64,000 nt of DNA from Bacteroidota bacterium (lineage in GTDB: Bacteria; Bacteroidota; Bacteroidia; AKYH767-A; OLB10): NCBI GenBank assembly GCA_016713445.1, contig JADJPB010000012.1, positions 62,001-126,000 of the forward strand, read 5' to 3'. A program made the position numbers and the translations under genes. Every line of letters starts with the position of its first letter. The stretch's first letter is position 1. This document shows positions 20,390 to 30,583 of the stretch, piece after piece. The notes under the pieces were generated by a model that saw only the letters and a program-made list of their open reading frames with translations, was not told the origin of the DNA and did not search any database.

Positions 20390-21450
20390 TCAATTTCGAG
20401 TATTGAAACTATAAATTTTTATAACCAATTTTAATTTCTCTTTTCGAATACATAATGTATAACGGGAAGTGATTTTACTTCTCGTTTGTTCAGCATTTAA
20501 AGGCCCGCTTTTTAGGATCGACAATAAGAGATTTTTAAGAAGCGTTTTATTCTTTTCAAGTAACACAAGTTTTTGGTCTGAAACAATTTCCGGCATTGAA
20601 AATACATCAGAAACCACTGGTGTGCATCCGCAAAGCATCGCTTCACAGAGTGCATTAGGAAATCCTTCCGCCATTGATAATTGCATGTAGTATTCGTATT
20701 TATTAAATAGAGATGCTATCTGATTATGTGGAATAGGAGGAAGTATAATGATATTATCAGATTGAATATTTAATTTAATCTGTGAAGGAACTCCAGCAAT
20801 AGTAAATGTGCAATCCGGAAAATCAGGAGCAATTGATAAGATTAGATCAATGCCTTTAAGTTGAACTTGAAAAGGATATTCGAATGCGCCAGATAATGTG
20901 ATGAAACTGTTTTTCTTTCTTTCTAAATTCTGTAGAGGCAAGAGGTCGGGATCATAGCCGTTTGTAATTACTGTATGTGGAGTTTTTAAACGAGGAATAA
21001 AAGCTTTTATCCCTTGTGCCGATAGTTCATTAGCATCGTAATGATAATCGCAAAACCACAATGATTCATGCTTGGGTAAAATGTGATGACAAAGTTGATA
21101 TGACCATTTCGTAAACGTTTTTAAGATGGGTTTTGTTAAAATAACCATAACCTATTCCTGGAAAATGAAACACAGTCCGTTCCTCCAGAAATAATTATCG
21201 ATTTCTTGCCTGTCAGTCTTGCAAATAGAACAGGTAGTAGTGCATGGTATCCGGAAAATTGAATAATGAAAATATTTGCATTCCATCCGGAATTAAGAAG
21301 GAAAATCAATTGTTGTAAGAAAGAAAATGGTAAATGGATTTTACTCTTAATTTTAAATTCGTAATTATTCAACTCGCCAAGCTCTGCGAAGATGGCAGAA
21401 TCTTTTGTTATGAAAGAAGAGCTGTTTAGATAAGTTTGAATGATCTTCAT
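20390..21450 (-). CDS. Family 4 glycosyltransferase (frame interrupted)
   Basis: About 353 residues joined. The N-terminal part runs MKIIQTYLNSS to ISGGTDC, the C-terminal part from KWSYQLCHHILP onward. The GT-B donor domain shows NGYDPDLLP, TLSGAFEYPFQVQLKGIDL, TIAGVP and the AEGFPNALCEAMLCGCTPVVS block typical of GT4 enzymes. The break is near 21145-21175, just after GGTDCVSF. It converges with the SBBP gene and is separated by nine bases from the methyltransferase upstream on the same strand, so methyltransferases and this enzyme likely form one minus-strand unit (22.3 kb down to 20.4 kb). Confidence 0.75.
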
Positions 21451-21459
21451 GGCCGTACT

Positions 21460-22277
21460 TTATTCGGCAATATTTTTCTTGGCCACTACTATCATTCCGC
21501 CTGATAATAATTCAGATTTCGGAAGTTTGAAAAAATAGTCATCGATTTTTCGTCCAGCAAGCTCTAATACTTGACAGCATTTTAATATTAATTTCTTAAT
21601 TTTTATAAACTTCACCTTTTTATTATCAATTTCATCCAATGTTACTCCAAATGAAATTGGATTTATTAATTCACTTTTTATTATTGTGAATCCTGCATTT
21701 TCAATGTGAGTGCAAATGTTTTTGAGTGACATAACTTTATGAATTTCATAGACAGGTTTATTCATCCATCTTTGCATCCACCCCGTAATTCCAGTAAGGT
21801 TAGGAATGGTAGTGATTAATAAACCGTCTTCATTAAGAAATTCACCAATTTTTTTTATTACTTCTTCAGTATTATTAAAATGTTCCACTACTCCGAAGGA
21901 GCAGACAACATCAAATTTATTTTAAAGCTAATGGAGGATTGAATAAATCTCCAAAATGAATGTCACCTGTAATTCCGTCACGAGCTAATATTTTGCGAGT
22001 TTGTTCGCATCCAAATTCCGAATAGTCAATTCCAGAAACATTAAATTGAAATTGCTTTGCAAAATAAGAAAGCCAAACCGAGTTCCCGCAGCCAATTTCA
22101 ATAAGTGTTTGGTGTCGATAGGAAGTGACAAAGAGCTGTGAATAGAACTCGTGAAATTGTCTGGCAGAAATGTGGAATTATTTTTTAGCCCAATTTGAAT
22201 TTCATCAGGGAGCGGATGGTTGGCCAAAAGTTCGACCAATATTCTTCACTGGCTTTGTCTTTAGTGGTTGCTTCCAT
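21460..22277 (-). CDS. Class I SAM-dependent methyltransferase A (frame interrupted)
   Basis: About 272 residues joined. I place the start at ATG 22277, giving MEATTKDKASEEYWSNFW; a YWxxxW near the N-terminus is common in sugar-locus methyltransferases. After a frame change the SAM loop appears, TLIEIGCGNSVWLSYFAKQF, then VSGIDYSEFG and, after another change near 21915-21922, FDVVCSFGVVEHF and the GGMIVVAKK end. Breaks lie near 22215-22235, near 22150 and near 21918. It starts three bases before the end of methyltransferase B, so the two are probably co-translated. Substrate unknown, likely a sugar or lipid carrier in the glycan pathway. Confidence 0.65.
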
Positions 22278-22279
22278 CT

Positions 22280-23217
22280 TTATTTTGTACCTCGCTTCAA
22301 CACCATTTCCCCCTTCGTTAATCCAAATGTCTTTAGCGCCCAGTTGCTCTAATTTGGTTTTTATTTGAGATGGAGTTCGTAAGTGCTTGTAATAGTCTGT
22401 GAGCGAATCGTAGGTGTCGAGTTTGCAAATTTCTAAATGGAAATCATAATCTTTGTCCGGGAATATGTAGATAAAATGTATTAATGGTGATATTCGGTGA
22501 AGCAACCATTGCAAAGCAGAATGATTCTTTAGTTTCCAGTGTATGGGAAAGAAAAAATCAACTAGATTATCAACTATTTTTTTTGATTTTTCTGGTTTTA
22601 GTTTTCGTAAATATTTTCTATACATTGGTGCTAACGTTGAATAATAGCCAATTCGCCATTTATAATGGTCTATAACAAGAGTTCCACCTGGCTTTACTTT
22701 GAGACCACAACGCATCAATTGTTTTTTCTGGATCTGGAGTATGTTGAATTACACCGAGGCAAAATACTATGTCGAATGAATTATCTGGAAAGGGTAAATC
22801 GTAAACGCTTGCTTGTGCTATTTTGTAATTTAGCTTCTTTCCTATATTTTCAAGATTAGCTTCTACTGCAATGCTCAAATCAACCGCATGAACATAAGCA
22901 CCAGCATCTACTAATAATTCAGTAAATCTGCCAGCTCCGCATCCAACTTCTAAGAGGCTTTTGTCTTTTAAATTGTTGAGGGGATGTCCTAAACATCTTT
23001 CTACTCGATCTTTTGTGACGGGAAGTCCAACTTGGCTGTCTAATTGTGTTTTGGTGAAGGTTTTCCATTGAAGACCAAAGGCGGATGCGTAATTATTTGA
23101 CTCTACGAAACGTGGAATATCATTAACGATAGGGAATTTTTCTCCTTCTTTGCTTACTAGAAAACCTTGATTTTCAGTTAATGCTGAATTCGTTTGAGGG
23201 GATATATAATCTATCAT
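22280..23217 (-). CDS. Class I SAM-dependent methyltransferase B (frame interrupted)
   Basis: About 312 residues joined. A Trm112-like N-terminal stretch (MIDYISPQTNSAL, then KFPIVNDIPRFV) precedes the SAM loop SLLEVGCGAGRFTELL, VHAVDLSIAVE, FDIVFCLGVIQHT and PGGTLVIDHY. The C-terminus should end GVEARGTK after a one-base repair near 22290. The other break is near 22690. ATG 23217 is chosen because codons upstream run into asnB copy 2 on the other strand and lack family features. It shares the short divergent space with asnB copy 2. Likely methylates a sugar intermediate. Confidence 0.68.
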
Positions 23218-23291
23218 ACAGCCTTGGGCTAATTTGAGCGTGAAATTACCATATTTTTCAAAGCTAATACCATTAGGGACACTTGATTTTA

Positions 23292-23299
23292 TAGATTTG
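23292..23299 (+). promoter_or_regulatory. Putative -7 box (TAGATTTG) at asnB copy 2
   Basis: Exact TAnnTTTG match ending five bases before the asnB start ATG (23305). With normal spacing, transcription would start at or beside the start codon. No good -33 TTTG is seen. Confidence 0.4.
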
Positions 23300-23304
23300 C
23301 AGTG

Positions 23305-25204
23305 ATGTGTGGATTTGCTGGATTTATTGAACCTAGAAAACGAAGTGGAATGGATGTGCTGAAGGCTATGTCCGATAGTCTTTTGCATAGAGGCCCCGAT
23401 GATTCAGGGAATGACATTATTGACCTTCCATTAGCTTCTGTAGGTCTGGGATTTAGACGACTAGCAATTATTGATTTATCCAGTGCAGGGCATCAACCTA
23501 TGGCTCTTCCTGATCACTCGATTTACATCATGATGAATGGTGAAATCTATAATTATAAAGAAATTCGAATAGAGCTAGAAAGTCATGGCTGTAAGTTTAA
23601 TTCGAGTTCAGATACTGAGGTTGTATTATTAGCATACAAGAAATGGGGTATTAAAATGCTTGATCGGTTAATTGGAATGTTTGCTATTCTGATTTTAGAT
23701 TCTTTAAATGATTGTGTTTTTTTAATTCGTGATAGAGCAGGCGTTAAACCTCTTTTTTTGGTATAAAAATGAGGATGGAGAGATTTTGTTTGCGTCAGAA
23801 TTAAAAGCGTTTCATCAACATCCGCGTTTTAATAAGGAGTTGAATCATGATGCACTTTCGCTATTTTTAATGAATGGATGTATTCCAGCTCCCTACACTA
23901 TTTTTAAAAATGCTTTTAAAGTTGAACCTGGAAATTGGATGAAAGTGAATTTGAAATCCATGAAAGTGGAATCCAAGGAATACTGGAATGCTTTTGATGC
24001 ATATAACAAACCAGTTTTAGATATTAGTTTTCAAGAAGCTAAAGTAGAAACGGAAAAATTGATGCAATCTGCTTTCAATTATAGAATGGTTGCAGATGTT
24101 CCGGTTGGTGTTTTCTTGAGTGGTGGTTATGACAGTACTGCTGTAACTGCATTACTAAGTAATTCGGTTTCAAATTTGAATACCTACACTATTGGATTTA
24201 GTGATATTGCATTTGATGAATCTAAGCATGCGAAGAAAGTTGCAGAGCATTTAGGAACGAATCATCATGAATATACATGTGATATTAAAGACGCGACAAC
24301 TATTATTTCCGAGTTGCCTTTTATTTATGACGAACCCTTTGGAGATCCATCAGCAATTCCAACTATTTTAGTAAGTAGGGTTGCAAGAGAGCATGTTACT
24401 GTTGCATTGTCTGCAGATGCAGGCGACGAGTTATTTGCAGGTTACCCACGCCATAAGAAATCATTGAATTATTTAAGTAAATTCAATACAATTCCTCAAA
24501 TTTTAAAAACAACTTCAGGAATTCCTGTTAAAATACTTAATTCTGTTTTTAAATCATCAATTGGTAAAGCTGATCGTATTAGTAAACTTACCGGAGTAAT
24601 TAATTCGAATGGAGTAATGGCTGCTTTTAGTGCAATTAATAAAACATACATGGAAAGCGAAGTTTCTCGATTGTTGAATAAGAATTTTGTCGTTCCTAAA
24701 ACAATTTTTGATGACGATTCTAAGCTAAATAAATCAGTAACCACTTTAAGTAAAATATTGGCCGTAGAGTACAAAACATATTTAACAGATGATATTCTTC
24801 AAAAAGTAGATCGTGCAACGATGTCAACAAGCTTAGAAGGGCGTGAACCATTTCTGGATCATCGATTATTAGAGTATGTTGCTACCTTACCAGATTATTT
24901 CAAATTGAAGAATGGGGTTTCTAAGTTTATATTAAAGGAAATTGTTCATGACTATGTACCAAAGGATATAATGGATCGCCCTAAGATGGGATTTGGGGTT
25001 CCTATAGATCGTTGGATGCGGAATGAATTAAACGATCTTTTTGAAGAAGTAATGTCTTTGGAAAAAATTAAAAGTCAAGGTGTATTTAATGTTGATGAAA
25101 TTCGTAAACTAAAGAAAGCTTTTTTAAAAGATGAAATAACTGATGTGTATCGAATTTGGTATGTGTTTGTTTTTCAATTATGGTATAATAAGTGGATGTC
25201 TTAA
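23305..25204 (+). CDS. asnB: AsnB-type glutamine amidotransferase, copy 2 (frame interrupted)
   Basis: About 633 residues joined. Cys2 in MCGFAGFIE fixes the start at 23305, not the GTG three bases earlier. Glutaminase motifs RGPDDSG and NGEIYNYKEIR are present. The ATP-pyrophosphatase domain shows FLSGGYDSTAVTALL, SADAGDELFAGYPRH and the SLEGREPFLDHRLLEYVA block. The frame breaks at a seven-T run (23753-23759), one T too many. A GNAT-like acyltransferase follows 14 bases later and a polysaccharide deacetylase lies just beyond on the other strand, repeating the neighbourhood of copy 1. Sequence blocks differ enough from copy 1 that it is not a recent duplication. Confidence 0.86.
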
Positions 25205-25218
25205 CTAAATACAATTTT

Positions 25219-26181
25219 ATGTCTTTAAATGAAGTTATTGAATGGAACGGTTATTTAATTTATCGTGTTAATGAGAAGCATATTGACTCATTAATCGAGA
25301 TATCTAAAAGCGCTTTTTCGATTTCTCCAGAAAGGTCTTATTATCTCAATAAAAAATGCAACAAGTGAATTTGGTGAGCCCTATTTAGGTTTTATTGCTT
25401 TTGATGTTCATGGTGAACCCGCAGCTTTTATGGGGTTTACGCTTGTCAAGTTATAAAGAATGGAGTTGTAGTTAATGTAGCGCAGTCAGGAGATACTAAT
25501 GACACATAAAAATCATGGGGGCAAGGGATTGTTTACTAAGTTGGCCAGCTTAACTTATGAGCTTTGCAAAACATATAATCTAGCTTTTGTTTTTGGCTTC
25601 CCAAATTATAATTCATATCCGGGATTTGTAAAGAAATTAAATTGGGTTTGTCCTGATACATTAAATGAATATAAATTAACTGTGAAGACAATTCCATTGA
25701 TGAAAATAGCTAAAAAAATCGCTTTCTTTAAGCCGTTTTTTTTGCAATATTTTAAACTGATAAATAGTTGCTTTCGTTCATTTGCTTCTGAATTTAAGAG
25801 TTCTGCTTTGACTAAAGACGTCGGTGGTCTTAATAGAACCAAAGCATTTTTAGATTATAAAATGAAAGTAGGAGGAAGTGTAATTTTATCTATAGGAGGA
25901 GTTAATGTTTGGTTGAAAACCTGATGGTTATTTGTTAGTAGGAGATATTGATGTATCAGAAATTACCGAATTCCATAACTTTATTAGTAAATTAAAAAGT
26001 ACGCATTTTTTTGTTGGTGCTGATGTAATTATGTTTCAAACAGTGCCTAATACAAACTTGATTTATTGTTTTGTGGGATATTAGCCCTGTAAAAGCTTTC
26101 CCGTATGGATATTGTTTGCTTAATGAATCAGTTGATCCATTAGAGTATAATTATGTTTTGGCTGATGTTGATACTTTTTAA
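25219..26181 (+). CDS. GNAT-like acyltransferase, copy 2 (frame interrupted)
   Basis: About 320 residues joined. Start ATG 25219, 14 bases after asnB. Breaks occur near 25352 (A-run), 25434 (G-run), 25499, 25917 (A-run) and 26075. Reassembled motifs are YLGFIAFDVHGEPAAF, the acetyl-CoA loop HKNHGGKGLFTKLASLTYEL and FVFGFPNYNSYPGFVKKLNW. The KGLF and FGFPN-type segments match copy 1 at 14919, so both belong to one acyltransferase family. It probably works with the neighbouring AsnB-type protein on a sugar intermediate. Confidence 0.6.
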
Positions 26182-26188
26182 TGTTTTT

Positions 26189-27213
26189 TTATTTTTTTAA
26201 AATCCTTGATTGTGAAAAAGCGACACATATATTAGTAATTACAGATTCAGCAGTTGTTGTATTGCTAATACTGTAACGATTAAGGATACTTGTATCATTT
26301 TGGTCACTTTCGCATCGATAATTTACCGCATATATGTTTGTGTATCCAGCTTCCTTTGTCATATTTTTTACACTTTCATTGTAGGCTCCATCTGGAAATG
26401 CTATTGTATTAATCTTCTTTCCCAAAATATTTTCAATTTTAGATTTTGAGTCCTTCAATTCTAACTCAACTTCATCGTTGTTGATTTGGTCTAAGTTGGG
26501 ATGCTTTACTGTATGTGAGCCGAAGGAGATTAGCCCACTTTTTTGCATTGTTAAAATTTGTTCGCTGCTTAAAATTTTCCAGTATTTCTCATCGATATTA
26601 TTCATGGACTTGATACCAATAATACTTAAATATTTTTCAAGAATTTCATTCTTTTTCTGAATGGATTGGGACTTCAACCATTGCTTGAAGCTTTTATGTA
26701 ACATATTTTTTTGAGAATTTAAGCCTAACTCTGAAACTAGCTTGCTAATTTCATTTATATGTTTCTGATTATTGAATAAGTATCTCGTGTTATCAATTAA
26801 ATCGTACCAAGTGGGGTTATTGGAATTAATTAGCGAAGAAATGAGAAAAATGGTTGCAGGAGCATTGTATTTTTTAAGTATCGGAAATGCAAACTTGTAA
26901 TTGTTTTCGTAGCCATCATCAAATGTTAGGAGAAGCGATTTTTCTTTGATGGTTTATCGTTTAAATAATTGAAAAGAAATTCTTCTTGAGGTAAGATGTT
27001 GAAATTTTTGCTCAGGAATTTTATTTGGTGTTCAAATTGTTCCGAATCCATGTGATTAATGGAATAATTGAAATCCACTTTGTCAATAACACCGTGATAA
27101 TTTAAAATAAGAAAATTATTTTGTGAAAAATTCGCGATTACTTTCGGAATTCCAGATTTAACTAGATTAGGATAAAAGTGTTTTCTGGCTAGAAGTTTAA
27201 TTAATGAAGCCAT
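26189..27213 (-). CDS. Polysaccharide deacetylase, NodB type (frame interrupted)
   Basis: About 341 residues joined. ILNYHGVI near the start, SLLLTFDDGYENN (the catalytic Asp pair), and SFGSHTVKHPNL (metal histidines) followed by IAFPDGAYNES give the complete NodB set, so it should be a metal-dependent carbohydrate de-N- or de-O-acylase. Breaks are near 26940 (just before TFDDGY) and near 26700. No signal peptide is obvious, but the N-terminal LIKLLARKHFYPNLVKSG resembles membrane-associated export-linked deacetylases. It starts 15 bases after the end of the PKD gene on the same strand. Confidence 0.8.
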
Positions 27214-27228
27214 TTAATATTTATTATT

Positions 27229-30200
27229 TTACCTTATCAAAGTGATGAAACCAGTCTTTGAAGAAGTTTTGTTTTTAGCAATAATTTTATATACTCCTTG
27301 TGGTAAATCTTGTCCATTATGTTTCCCGTTCCATGGATTCGTGATGTCATCCGATTTATGAACAAGAGCACCCCATCGATTATATATTGAAATGGAGATA
27401 TTTTCGCATGTATTATTTTCAAGTCGATACAGATCGTTCACCTGATCCCATTCGGTAAATGAATTTGGAAGAAAGAGGTTTTCAAGGCTAGAGATACTGC
27501 TGAAATCAATCTGGTATTCTACCGTGTCGGAACATACTGTAAATGGATTGATGATGACTTGAACTAAATAGTTTGTCGAAATTCCATATTGATGCATCGG
27601 AGAAATCATATTCGATGTGGTTCCATCTCCAAAATTCCAAATAACAGAATCAGTTGGTGTAGGAGATAAACTAAAGGCTGCACGAAGCGCACAACTGTCT
27701 AACGAACTTAGTATAGAATAGGTATTCGGCGTTGAATAAAGAAGCGTCTGACTGGAACTGTCTAAGCAAAATCCGTTGTCTACTACTAAAGTCAGTACAT
27801 ACTGACCACTGGTAGAGTAGGTATGTGTAGGATTCACTCCGCTTGCACTGTTGCCATCACCAAAATTCCATTGGTAAGTCCACGAAGGATCTTGAATTGG
27901 ATTCACACTTAATACTCCATCACAACCCAATGTATAATTTGTTGATGCATTCGGATCCCCAGGAAGTGTAATGGAAGTGGATGTAGTATCAGCGCAAAAT
28001 AAATTGGTGTTGATTAAAGTGATTGTATAGTTTCCGGATGAATTATAATAACCGGTTGTAATACTATTAGTAGATGTGGATCCATTACCTAAATTCCAAG
28101 CAACACTCGTTGAAAGATTCATAGACTCAAATTGAACTGAATCTCGACAGGTATTCATGTTGTAATTTATCTGAGCTACAGGCATTGTATCCACTTGAAT
28201 ATTTAAAATGGTAGTGTCGCTACATACTCCGTTAAAAGCAATCATTGAAATGGTAAAATTACCGGTATTTAGATATTGATAATAATTGGGGTTATTGCTA
28301 CTGATATTTCCATCTCCCCATATCCAAGTATAATTTGTTGCATTTTGACTTTGATTGGAAATAGTGATTCCTTGATTGCAATCAGCTGTAGCAGTAAAAG
28401 TAGCAAGGGTGGAAGGTGAAATTGTAATGATTTGTTGAGTGGTGTCACTGCAGCCACTATTTTGGGCTATAAGTGAGATGGAATAGGTTCCAGGTTGAGA
28501 ATAAATATACGAAGTTAAATTGCTGCTGCTTTGTTGTCCATTCCCAAAATCCCATGTGTAATTGGTTGCATTATTCGAATTATTGGTCAGTAAAACTTCT
28601 TGGTTACAAGAGGCTGTAGCTATAAAAGAAGATGTAACAAGCGGGGCAATCGTGACATTTGTTACAATCGTGTCATTGCATGTTGAAGTAGCAAGTATCA
28701 GAGTGACTACATAGTTGCCAGGAGCAGAATAAATATAACTAGAAACAGGACCAGAAGTTTGATTCCCATTTCCCCAATCCCAAAGTATGGATGTTGCCGT
28801 TGTGGTGAAATTGGAGATGTCCAAATTTAAATTGCAACCAGGAGTGAGATTGACTGTAGATACAATCCCTGCCGCTATGATAACTTGCTGCGTTAATGTA
28901 TCACTACAAGAGCCATTTGATGCAATTAAACTAACATTATAAGTCCCTGGTAATGGATAAGTATAGTTGGTAATATTTCCTGAGGTAGATTGACCATTTC
29001 CCCAATTCCAAACATAATTTGTTGCGTTTATACTTTGATTGGTTACATTAATTGTATTGGAACAATCTGTTGTGAAATTAAAATTTGAGATTGTAGGATT
29101 AGATATTGTAATGCTTTGCGTGCTGGTGTCTGCACAAAAACCGTTTGATGCAATTAACGTAATGGTATAACTGCCAGGTGAAGGATAAGTATAAGAAGTT
29201 TGCACTCCAGAAGCAGTTTGTCCATTTCCCCAATTCCAATTATAGTTTAATGCATTTAAGCTTTGATTGTTTATGGATATAGTATTTGAACAATTAAAAT
29301 TGGCTAAAGTAAATTGAGACGAAACTATATTAGCAATAGTGACACTTTGTATTAAAGTATCAGGACACTGTCCATTACTTACAATAAGGCTAACATTGTA
29401 AGTGCCATTTGAAAGATAATTATGAGAAGGATTTTGTAAAGTTGAAGTTGTGCCGTCTCCAAAATTCCAAAAGTATGATGTGGCACCAATGGTTTGATTA
29501 GTCAAAGATATATTTGATCCACATCCCGTATAATTAATAGTAAATAAGGGAGATGGAGATTCAATGAGCATGTAAGTTTGATTGGTTAACTGACCTTGAC
29601 CACCCCATCTTCCAGTTGTAATATATCCTCTAGCTGCGAAACTAAACCCTATACTATAACTAGTACCCAAACCAGGAAATGATATTGGTAAAAGTGTCCA
29701 TGTGTTTAAAATATCATTGTATTCATAAATATCTGTGTAGGAGCTACTAAAATTATTATTTCCTAAACCAAAAAAGCCTTTTCCACTAAAAGTAAAACCT
29801 ACTGCGGAATTTCGAGGAAGTCCGGGTACATTTGGAATAGCAGTCCATGAATCAGTTGTTGGATTGTAACATGACATATCATTGAAAATCGTTCCACTAT
29901 TTTGACCAGTTCCAACGTATGCTTTTCCATTTAATACAAAACCACGTATTCCATCTCGTGCAGTTCCTGGTCTTGAAGCTACTTGTACCCAACTATTCGT
30001 TGCTTGCGAATATTTGTATTGTGTATTGTAATAATTACCACTGCGCCATCCTCCTACAACATAACCATCATTATTAATTGAATATGCATAAAAGTCTTGT
30101 CGGCCAGTTGTCGGAAATGCAGCTTTGGGAGTCCAAGTATTTGCTATAGGATCATATTCGTTCAAGCTAGTTGGAAAAAATGAACCACTTGTTCCTAATG

Positions 30201-30486
30201 TGAAATATCCCTTACTACCAATACTAAACCCGTGACCGGCCCAAATTAATCCACCATTGTAATTTGCTTTTTGTGTCCAAATGTTTGTTAATGTATCATA
30301 CTCCCAAAAATCATTTGTGCCAACTGACCCAGTGTATCCACAGCCTACATAACCTTTACCATTTAAACTAAAGCCCATTGATGCGTAGCGATTAAATGAA
30401 CCCACATTTGCTTTTTGAACCCAACAATAGTTAGCTATTGCATTGTGTTTCAATAAAATAAATGCAATTAATAAAATTTTTCTCAT
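27229..30486 (-). CDS. T9SS cargo protein: Kelch propeller, multiple PKD domains, type B (CHU_C) signal
   Basis: 1085 residues, intact, the largest unbroken frame here. A signal peptide is followed by six or so Kelch-like repeats (YNPTTDSWTAIPN, YDPIANTWTPKA and similar) up to about residue 310. Then come about nine PKD domains, each with a WDFGNG, WNWGNG or WNFGDG core and a YTY or YIY strand. The C-terminus is the type B (CHU_C) sorting domain: FLPNSFTEWDQVNDLYRL, SISIYNRWGALV, WNGKHNGQDLPQGVYKI. PKD arrays typically act as spacers or in glycan and protein binding. It is likely a surface adhesin or scaffold. It is divergent from the flippase. Confidence 0.9.
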   Translation of the reverse strand: MRKILLIAFILLKHNAIANYCWVQKANVGSFNRYASMGFSLNGKGYVGCGYTGSVGTNDFWEYDTLTNIWTQKANYNGGLIWAGHGFSIGSKGYFTLGTSGSFFPTSLNEYDPIANTWTPKAAFPTTGRQDFYAYSINNDGYVVGGWRSGNYYNTQYKYSQATNSWVQVASRPGTARDGIRGFVLNGKAYVGTGQNSGTIFNDMSCYNPTTDSWTAIPNVPGLPRNSAVGFTFSGKGFFGLGNNNFSSSYTDIYEYNDILNTWTLLPISFPGLGTSYSIGFSFAARGYITTGRWGGQGQLTNQTYMLIESPSPLFTINYTGCGSNISLTNQTIGATSYFWNFGDGTTSTLQNPSHNYLSNGTYNVSLIVSNGQCPDTLIQSVTIANIVSSQFTLANFNCSNTISINNQSLNALNYNWNWGNGQTASGVQTSYTYPSPGSYTITLIASNGFCADTSTQSITISNPTISNFNFTTDCSNTINVTNQSINATNYVWNWGNGQSTSGNITNYTYPLPGTYNVSLIASNGSCSDTLTQQVIIAAGIVSTVNLTPGCNLNLDISNFTTTATSILWDWGNGNQTSGPVSSYIYSAPGNYVVTLILATSTCNDTIVTNVTIAPLVTSSFIATASCNQEVLLTNNSNNATNYTWDFGNGQQSSSNLTSYIYSQPGTYSISLIAQNSGCSDTTQQIITISPSTLATFTATADCNQGITISNQSQNATNYTWIWGDGNISSNNPNYYQYLNTGNFTISMIAFNGVCSDTTILNIQVDTMPVAQINYNMNTCRDSVQFESMNLSTSVAWNLGNGSTSTNSITTGYYNSSGNYTITLINTNLFCADTTSTSITLPGDPNASTNYTLGCDGVLSVNPIQDPSWTYQWNFGDGNSASGVNPTHTYSTSGQYVLTLVVDNGFCLDSSSQTLLYSTPNTYSILSSLDSCALRAAFSLSPTPTDSVIWNFGDGTTSNMISPMHQYGISTNYLVQVIINPFTVCSDTVEYQIDFSSISSLENLFLPNSFTEWDQVNDLYRLENNTCENISISIYNRWGALVHKSDDITNPWNGKHNGQDLPQGVYKIIAKNKTSSKTGFITLIR

Positions 30487-30506
30487 ATACTTGAAAGTAT
30501 CTTAAA

Positions 30507-30514
30507 CAAATATA
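30507..30514 (-). promoter_or_regulatory. Putative -7 box for the PKD gene (TATATTTG)
   Basis: On the minus strand an exact TAnnTTTG lies 20 bases before the ATG at 30486. Between box and start is an ATACTT-GA-AAGTAT inverted repeat (30488-30501), which could be an operator or just a short palindrome. Confidence 0.4.
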
Positions 30515-30583
30515 AATGTAATTTCGATATTTTCTACATTTTCAACTTTTTATAGTGAGACAAAAACATATACTTTGCAAAAT

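Noticed and set aside
11796..26181. Exosortase/PEP-CTERM type glycan system, suggested by the AsnB, FemAB-like and deacetylase combination
   Set aside because: No exosortase, PEP-CTERM protein or EpsI is visible in the window; the T9SS signals point to a different export route.
30569..30577. -7 promoter box before the flippase (TATACTTTG)
   Set aside because: Spacing between TA and TTTG is three bases instead of two, so it does not match the consensus.
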